Origin: UBA3775 sp964625275
GTDB taxonomy: Bacteria > Bacillota > Clostridia > Lachnospirales > Lachnospiraceae
Length of the DNA stretch: 9,159 nt
Assembly (NCBI GenBank): GCA_964625275.1
Contig: CAZVBH010000085.1
Coordinates: 1-9,159 of the forward strand
Direction: 5' to 3'
Each line of letters starts with the position of its first letter. The stretch's first letter is position 1. The notes beneath the pieces were generated by a model. The model was not told the origin of the DNA, made no database searches, and was given only the letters and a program-made list of their open reading frames with translations. Of this stretch, positions 5,914 to 9,159 are shown in pieces. A program made the translations under genes and the position numbers.

Positions 5914-7413
5914 TCATTCATTTACTGCCATATCTTCAACCTCTGGTGCGTAGATGGTTGGGGTTGGGGCTTCATTATCTGCTACAACAAGATAATCCGT
6001 AAGCACATAAGCTGTCACATCATTATAAGTAATTGCTGACCAGCCATTGCTATAGGTTCCAATTCTTGTAACTACATTGCCATTTTCGAGAGTACCAAGG
6101 CTTTCTGCTTCTAAATCTGCAGTCTGGAATACGTTGATGCCTGTCTCTTCTGTGGTAACGATACACTTTTCTTCAAGCTCTGTATAAATCACCTCTGGAG
6201 TTGGCGTTAGTGTAGGCGTAGACGTTGGCTTTGGCGTTGAGGTTGGCTTTGGCGTCGACGTCGGAGTTGGCGTAGACGTTGGTGTTGGCGTTGGTGTCAC
6301 CTTTTTGGAATGGAAATAGGCGATATTTAAATCAACTAATTCACTAATTCCATCTACTTTACCCTTTGAGGTATATTGCCACATATCATAATTATAAGGA
6401 TAGGTTGTCTGATTTACGTAATGAGCAAGCCATACATAACAATCAGAGAACATACTCATATCCCAAACATCTAAGAGATAGGATTTACAGCCATACATAC
6501 ATGGGGTGTAGCCTTTTTTCTTTACATAATCAAGGAAGGCTCTTGCATTTTTATTGAGCTGAGCATAGCTGACATTCTTGATTCTGTTTGTATTTACTTC
6601 TTCGAGGTCATAAGCAACCGGGAAGGTGATATTGTAATCAGCAATAAGCTTGCATACCCAGGCTGCTTCTTCCTTAGCTTCCTTTTCATTTATAGCCTGT
6701 GAATAAAAATAAACACCGACCTGGATTCCGTTGGCGAGTGCGCCTTCGATATTGTCATAGAAGTATGGATCGGCAACGATATTGCCATATTTGTAGCCTC
6801 TGTAGCCGGTTCTTATCATTGCGAACTGTACACCGGAGGCTGCTACCTTTTTCCAGTCAATTACGCCATTCCACTTGGAAACATCAATTCCTATCATGGT
6901 ATAATCTTCAACTACTTCTTCCTCTACCACTTCGGTTGGAGTAGCAGTTGTTTTGTCTGAGCTTTTTGTAACTTCTTTTGTTGGAGCCTTTGTAACTGTT
7001 GGCGCAGCTGTTGGAAGAGTTACTACATCTCTGGTATCTACTGTATCCTTGGTTTCTGCGGTCTTTGCAGGCTGAGGATCTTCTACGTCATTTACTTCAG
7101 CTACTACTATCTCCGGAATTTCAATTTCTTCATCATCAATTACAGTTGAGGAGGTGGTATCGGTAAATACATCTGTCTCTTCTGCATTAACGGCCTGTAC
7201 ATCTGAAACCAGTATCACAGGAGTAGGCTCGGGAGTATCTGTTGGTAGTGGAGTATTGGTTGGAACCGGAGTGTCAGTTACGACTTCTACATCGTAAGCG
7301 AGCTGATCACCAACTTCCACTGTCGTTTCTTTAACATTTTGACGGCAGATGGAAATACCAGAAATTCCGGTAATTAAAGTAAATACAAGAACGGCATATT
7401 TGATTTTGTTCAT
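5914..7413 (-). CDS. GH25 muramidase (lysozyme) with N-terminal membrane segment and C-terminal SH3b domain
   Basis: The predicted protein has 499 residues and should cleave the MurNAc-GlcNAc bond of peptidoglycan outside the membrane. Residues 5-23 form one hydrophobic segment, either a signal peptide or an anchor. A Thr/Pro/Glu-rich stalk of about 150 residues follows, then the GH25 barrel from M173 (IGIDVSKWNG) to about residue 365. The expected acidic residues are present: D177, the D269/E271 pair in VAYDLEE, and D361 in DLN. A second Thr-Pro-rich linker (about 369-408) carries hexapeptide repeats of the PTSTPK type. A bacterial SH3-like domain (about 410-480), probably cell-wall-binding, ends the protein. 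GAGGGG lies 8 bases before the ATG. The gene has its own promoter region and terminator and stands alone between two tRNA genes. No holin or phage genes are near, so a host autolysin or remodelling enzyme is more likely than an endolysin. Confidence 0.93.
   Translation of the reverse strand: MNKIKYAVLVFTLITGISGISICRQNVKETTVEVGDQLAYDVEVVTDTPVPTNTPLPTDTPEPTPVILVSDVQAVNAEETDVFTDTTSSTVIDDEEIEIPEIVVAEVNDVEDPQPAKTAETKDTVDTRDVVTLPTAAPTVTKAPTKEVTKSSDKTTATPTEVVEEEVVEDYTMIGIDVSKWNGVIDWKKVAASGVQFAMIRTGYRGYKYGNIVADPYFYDNIEGALANGIQVGVYFYSQAINEKEAKEEAAWVCKLIADYNITFPVAYDLEEVNTNRIKNVSYAQLNKNARAFLDYVKKKGYTPCMYGCKSYLLDVWDMSMFSDCYVWLAHYVNQTTYPYNYDMWQYTSKGKVDGISELVDLNIAYFHSKKVTPTPTPTSTPTPTSTPKPTSTPKPTSTPTLTPTPEVIYTELEEKCIVTTEETGINVFQTADLEAESLGTLENGNVVTRIGTYSNGWSAITYNDVTAYVLTDYLVVADNEAPTPTIYAPEVEDMAVNE
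6209..6290 (-). repeat. Imperfect 18-bp tandem repeat encoding the Thr-Pro linker
   Basis: About four degenerate copies of an 18-bp unit encode PTSTPT/PTSTPK hexapeptides in the linker between the GH25 and SH3b domains. Copies differ mainly at silent positions. The repeat keeps the reading frame, so gain or loss of units would only change linker length. Confidence 0.65.
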
Positions 7414-7434
7414 TTGTAATTCCCCTCATGGTCT

Positions 7435-7440
7435 ATTATA
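7435..7440 (-). promoter_or_regulatory. -10 element of the lysozyme promoter
   Basis: The minus strand reads TATAAT about 22 bases upstream of the lysozyme ATG. At 17-bp spacing the -35 position holds AATCTG, which is not a consensus element and falls inside the dyad at 7455-7469. Transcription would start near 7428 and give a very short leader in which the ribosome binding site is almost at the 5' end. Confidence 0.55.
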
Positions 7441-7454
7441 TAGTATCAACTTAC

Positions 7455-7469
7455 AGACAGATTCTGTCT
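7455..7469. promoter_or_regulatory. Perfect dyad covering the lysozyme -35 region, probable operator
   Basis: AGACAGA and TCTGTCT form a perfect inverted repeat around a single central base. The dyad covers about -27 to -41 relative to the inferred start, which is where a -35 element would be. It is followed by no T-tract and is not in a terminator position. A dimeric repressor or activator site is the best explanation, but the protein cannot be named. Confidence 0.55.
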
Positions 7470-7484
7470 TAAATCCATATTCGT

Positions 7485-7496
7485 CTACAATTGTAG
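7485..7496. promoter_or_regulatory. Second dyad upstream of the lysozyme promoter
   Basis: CTACAATTGTAG is a perfect 12-bp palindrome centred about 28 bases upstream of the dyad over the -35 region. Its sequence is unrelated to that of the first dyad. It may be a second regulator site, but a palindrome of this length in AT-rich DNA could also arise by chance. Confidence 0.35.
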
Positions 7497-7570
7497 CATA
7501 TTTTTATATTCTAGTAAATAACATTTTGTGGATATTGCACAGAATTCGGGCACAAGATATTGAAGTAAAC

Positions 7571-7592
7571 AAAAAAGACAGCCGAAGCTGTC
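7571..7592 (-). terminator. Rho-independent terminator of tRNA-Leu(CAG)
   Basis: The minus strand has a 6-bp stem GACAGC-TTCG-GCTGTC capped by a stable UUCG tetraloop and followed by six T residues. It begins about 10 bases after the tRNA 3' end and separates the tRNA transcript from the lysozyme promoter. Confidence 0.88.
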
Positions 7593-7602
7593 CCTTTTAT
7601 AA

Positions 7603-7686
7603 TGCAGTCGATGGGACTTGAACCCACACCCAAGTACATGGACATGAACCTGAATCATGCGCGTATGCCAATTCCGCCACGACTGC
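7603..7686 (-). tRNA. tRNA-Leu(CAG)
   Basis: This is a class II tRNA of 84 bases. Acceptor arms GCAGTCG and CGACTGC pair fully, the D-loop holds AATTGGCATAC, and the anticodon stem CATGA/TCATG encloses TTCAGGT, giving anticodon CAG (7650-7652) with G37. A long variable arm and the T-loop TTCAAGT follow. The discriminator is A and CCA is not encoded. It reads CUG and so complements the AAG tRNA located on the other side of the lysozyme gene. Confidence 0.95.
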
Positions 7687-7697
7687 ATTTGGCATGA

Positions 7698-7714
7698 CTG
7701 ACTGAAGAAGTCAG
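7698..7714 (-). other. Hairpin in the 5' leader of the tRNA-Leu(CAG) precursor
   Basis: A perfect 6-bp stem CTGACT/AGTCAG with a five-base loop lies between the promoter and the mature tRNA 5' end. It would be part of the leader removed by RNase P. It has no T-tract, so it is not a terminator. Confidence 0.45.
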
Positions 7715-7723
7715 ACAAGAGGT

Positions 7724-7752
7724 ATTATACGTTTCTAAATATAGTTTGTCAA
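7724..7752 (-). promoter_or_regulatory. Consensus sigma-A promoter of tRNA-Leu(CAG)
   Basis: The minus strand has TTGACA (7747-7752), a 17-bp spacer and TATAAT (7724-7729), a perfect match to the vegetative consensus in both boxes and spacing. Transcription should start near 7717, about 30 bases before the tRNA. This is the strongest promoter in the window and suits a stable RNA gene. Confidence 0.93.
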
Positions 7753-7785
7753 GTACTGATGTACTTATTAAAGTTTAAACAGAGG

Positions 7786-7814
7786 GAACAAAGAGAGGGG
7801 ACTGTGTCCCCTCT
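7786..7814 (-). terminator. Probable terminator of the AAA-ATPase-like gene
   Basis: A perfect 9-bp stem (AGAGGGGAC / GTCCCCTCT) with a three-base loop starts 11 bases after the stop codon. On the minus strand it is followed by CTTTGTT, a poor T-tract. The strong GC stem and its position support a terminator, perhaps a leaky one. Confidence 0.7.
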
Positions 7815-7825
7815 ACAAGTATATC

Positions 7826-9159
7826 CTATTTTTTTAGATATTCTATTATACAGGTGTGTTTCTTGTCTTCACCTTTCTTTTCATAGGAAATTCCGACTAA
7901 AACCACTTTTCCTTTATAGTTTTCCAGTGATTTTACATATTTTTTCTCTTTTATCTGGGTGATGGCCGTTTCGGCTTTTTTATTCCATTTTAATTCTACT
8001 ATCATGGCAGGCTTTGCTACTCCCGGCTTTGGTACAAATACCATATCTGCAAAGCCATAGCCTGTAGGCAATTCACGAATTATTGTATACTCTTTTCTTG
8101 CTGTATAATAGGCCAAGCTTATACAGCTTGCCAGTGAATTTTCATCATTGTATTTGAGAATACTTGTGTTTTGCATATGGCACTCGTCAAGCTTCTCTGC
8201 AACCTCTTCTTCGTCTCCTGCAAGGGTATCTAAAAGTAAACGTTCTGAATTATTGATTGCCTGTATGACTTCGTCCCAGCCGGTTGCCTTTAGCGTTCGT
8301 TCAAAAATCTGGCGAACCTCATAATTAGGTATATATCCCTCTTCTGTCTGAGAATCATATGCTACATACCCTAAGTGAATCAGAGCTGTCAGCACATCAT
8401 CTTTATTCATAAAGCTTGTCATGTCATTTCCATAGCTGAAAATATCTATTTTTACTCTTTGCCCACCTAGCATTTCAACTATTGCATCCCTAAGTCCATC
8501 GAAATTCATGGTGATATATGTAATCAAAGAATTGTAAGCAACAGTCTGAGACCAGTAATTACTGCACTCACCTCTATCCATAGCTTTAACAACTGAATTT
8601 GGTCCGCAAATATGAGAGGCATTCTTGAAGCTGTAACCATCGTACCAATCCATTACTTCAGAGTAATTCATGTTATATTTCTGGCAGAGTGACTTTACTT
8701 CATCCTCGGTAAAGCCTATATATTTTGCCAATTTAGCCGGATTGGTCATTGTATATTCGTCAAAATTATTTAATGCTGATTCACTACTGTACTTCTTTAT
8801 AGGAAGGATTCCTGTGATGTAGGCAAGTACTGTAAATTTCTTTGCGTTATTCCCTTTAAAAAGACCTCGCAGCAGGTTAATATATCTTTCCTGAACCTTT
8901 GTATTACTCTTTTCATCACGAAACAGGCAATCCCACTCATCTATTATAATCACAAACTTAGCGCCTGTTTTATCATTAATCTTATCTAATGCGAAAGGAA
9001 CTATTGTATCATTTTCAGTAAGACAGCCGGGAAAGGCTTCATCAAGGTCTGAAATCAGTCCTCTTTCTAATTCGTCCATGGTTTTATCCGGATTTCCAAT
9101 AGAAGCGAGTAAATAAGCAAGGTCGATTCTTATGACATTGTATTTGTTCAGATTCTTAT
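7826..9159 (-). CDS. AAA-ATPase-like protein with C-terminal PD-(D/E)XK domain, 5' end outside the window
   Basis: The open frame runs through the window edge at 9159, so the start and Walker A motif are not visible; 443 codons before the stop can be read. An internal ATG at 9079 is not the start, because the frame continues upstream with family-like sequence (NKYNVIRIDLAYLL). Counting from that ATG, Walker B is FVIIIDEWD (D47, E48). The middle part has the WYDGYSF and GPNSV motifs typical of the AAA-ATPase-like family (PF09820). The C-terminus is a PDDEXK_9/DUF1703-type domain with GFADMVF (D345) and VELKW (E362, K364), the expected D...ExK nuclease core, followed by QIKEKKY. The family is abundant and multi-copy in gut Firmicutes and Bacteroidetes. 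Its biological role is not established, though the fold suggests ATP-dependent action on nucleic acid. No partner gene is visible. Confidence 0.9.
   Translation of the reverse strand, partial: KNLNKYNVIRIDLAYLLASIGNPDKTMDELERGLISDLDEAFPGCLTENDTIVPFALDKINDKTGAKFVIIIDEWDCLFRDEKSNTKVQERYINLLRGLFKGNNAKKFTVLAYITGILPIKKYSSESALNNFDEYTMTNPAKLAKYIGFTEDEVKSLCQKYNMNYSEVMDWYDGYSFKNASHICGPNSVVKAMDRGECSNYWSQTVAYNSLITYITMNFDGLRDAIVEMLGGQRVKIDIFSYGNDMTSFMNKDDVLTALIHLGYVAYDSQTEEGYIPNYEVRQIFERTLKATGWDEVIQAINNSERLLLDTLAGDEEEVAEKLDECHMQNTSILKYNDENSLASCISLAYYTARKEYTIIRELPTGYGFADMVFVPKPGVAKPAMIVELKWNKKAETAITQIKEKKYVKSLENYKGKVVLVGISYEKKGEDKKHTCIIEYLKK

Noticed and set aside
7342..7347. Lipoprotein cleavage site in the lysozyme
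   Set aside because: The residue before the Cys near position 23 is Ile, and a lipobox requires a small residue there.
5914..7413. Lysozyme as a prophage endolysin
   Set aside because: There is no holin, tail or integrase gene nearby. The N-terminal membrane segment and long Thr-Pro stalk fit a host wall enzyme better.
7531..7562. Direct repeat GATATTG, two copies 25 bases apart
   Set aside because: Seven bases in AT-rich DNA with no link to a promoter or gene is within chance.
5673..7686. Phage or island attachment sites at the tRNA 3' ends
   Set aside because: The similarity between the two tRNA 3' parts is ordinary tRNA homology. No integrase and no extra copy of a tRNA end are present.

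Overview
The window looks like part of the chromosome of a low-GC, Gram-positive gut anaerobe, most likely a member of the Lachnospiraceae or a related Clostridia. The evidence is the AT-rich DNA, strong AGGAGG-type ribosome binding sites, tRNA genes without an encoded CCA, a very large wall-anchored protein built from SpaA-like and FctA-like isopeptide modules, a GH25 lysozyme with Thr-Pro-rich linkers, and an AAA-ATPase/PD-(D/E)XK protein of a kind common in gut Firmicutes and Bacteroidetes. This is a family-level inference; no species can be named from the sequence alone.

Every supported gene is on the minus strand, so in the direction of transcription the window is read from 9159 down to 1. 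The order is: a 5'-truncated AAA-ATPase-like/PD-(D/E)XK gene (9159-7826) with its own terminator; tRNA-Leu(CAG) (7686-7603) with a near-consensus promoter and a UUCG terminator; a secreted or membrane-tethered GH25 muramidase with an SH3b domain (7413-5914), preceded by a promoter without a -35 element that carries a perfect dyad and followed by a terminator; tRNA-Leu(AAG) (5755-5673) with its own promoter and terminator; and a giant surface adhesin or pilin-like protein (best start 5341, end 83) that runs almost to the window edge. All five appear to be separate transcription units, each with an identifiable promoter, terminator or both, so this is not one operon.

The most unusual signal is not a gene. 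Upstream of the adhesin, the tetranucleotide GTTC (GAAC on the transcribed strand) occurs five times at exactly 11-bp intervals (5503, 5514, 5525, 5536, 5547). The array lies just upstream of a TATAAT box that has no recognisable -35 and sits inside a perfect GAGAT-TAT-ATCTC dyad. One-helical-turn direct repeats are the hallmark of tandem binding by OmpR/PhoB-type response regulators and similar activators, so the adhesin is probably switched by a dedicated regulator encoded elsewhere.

A second notable point is the tRNA pair. A Leu tRNA with A34 (AAG) and one with CAG could together read the whole CUN box if A34 is deaminated to inosine. The surface protein and the lysozyme both act at the cell envelope, but nothing in the sequence links them in one pathway.
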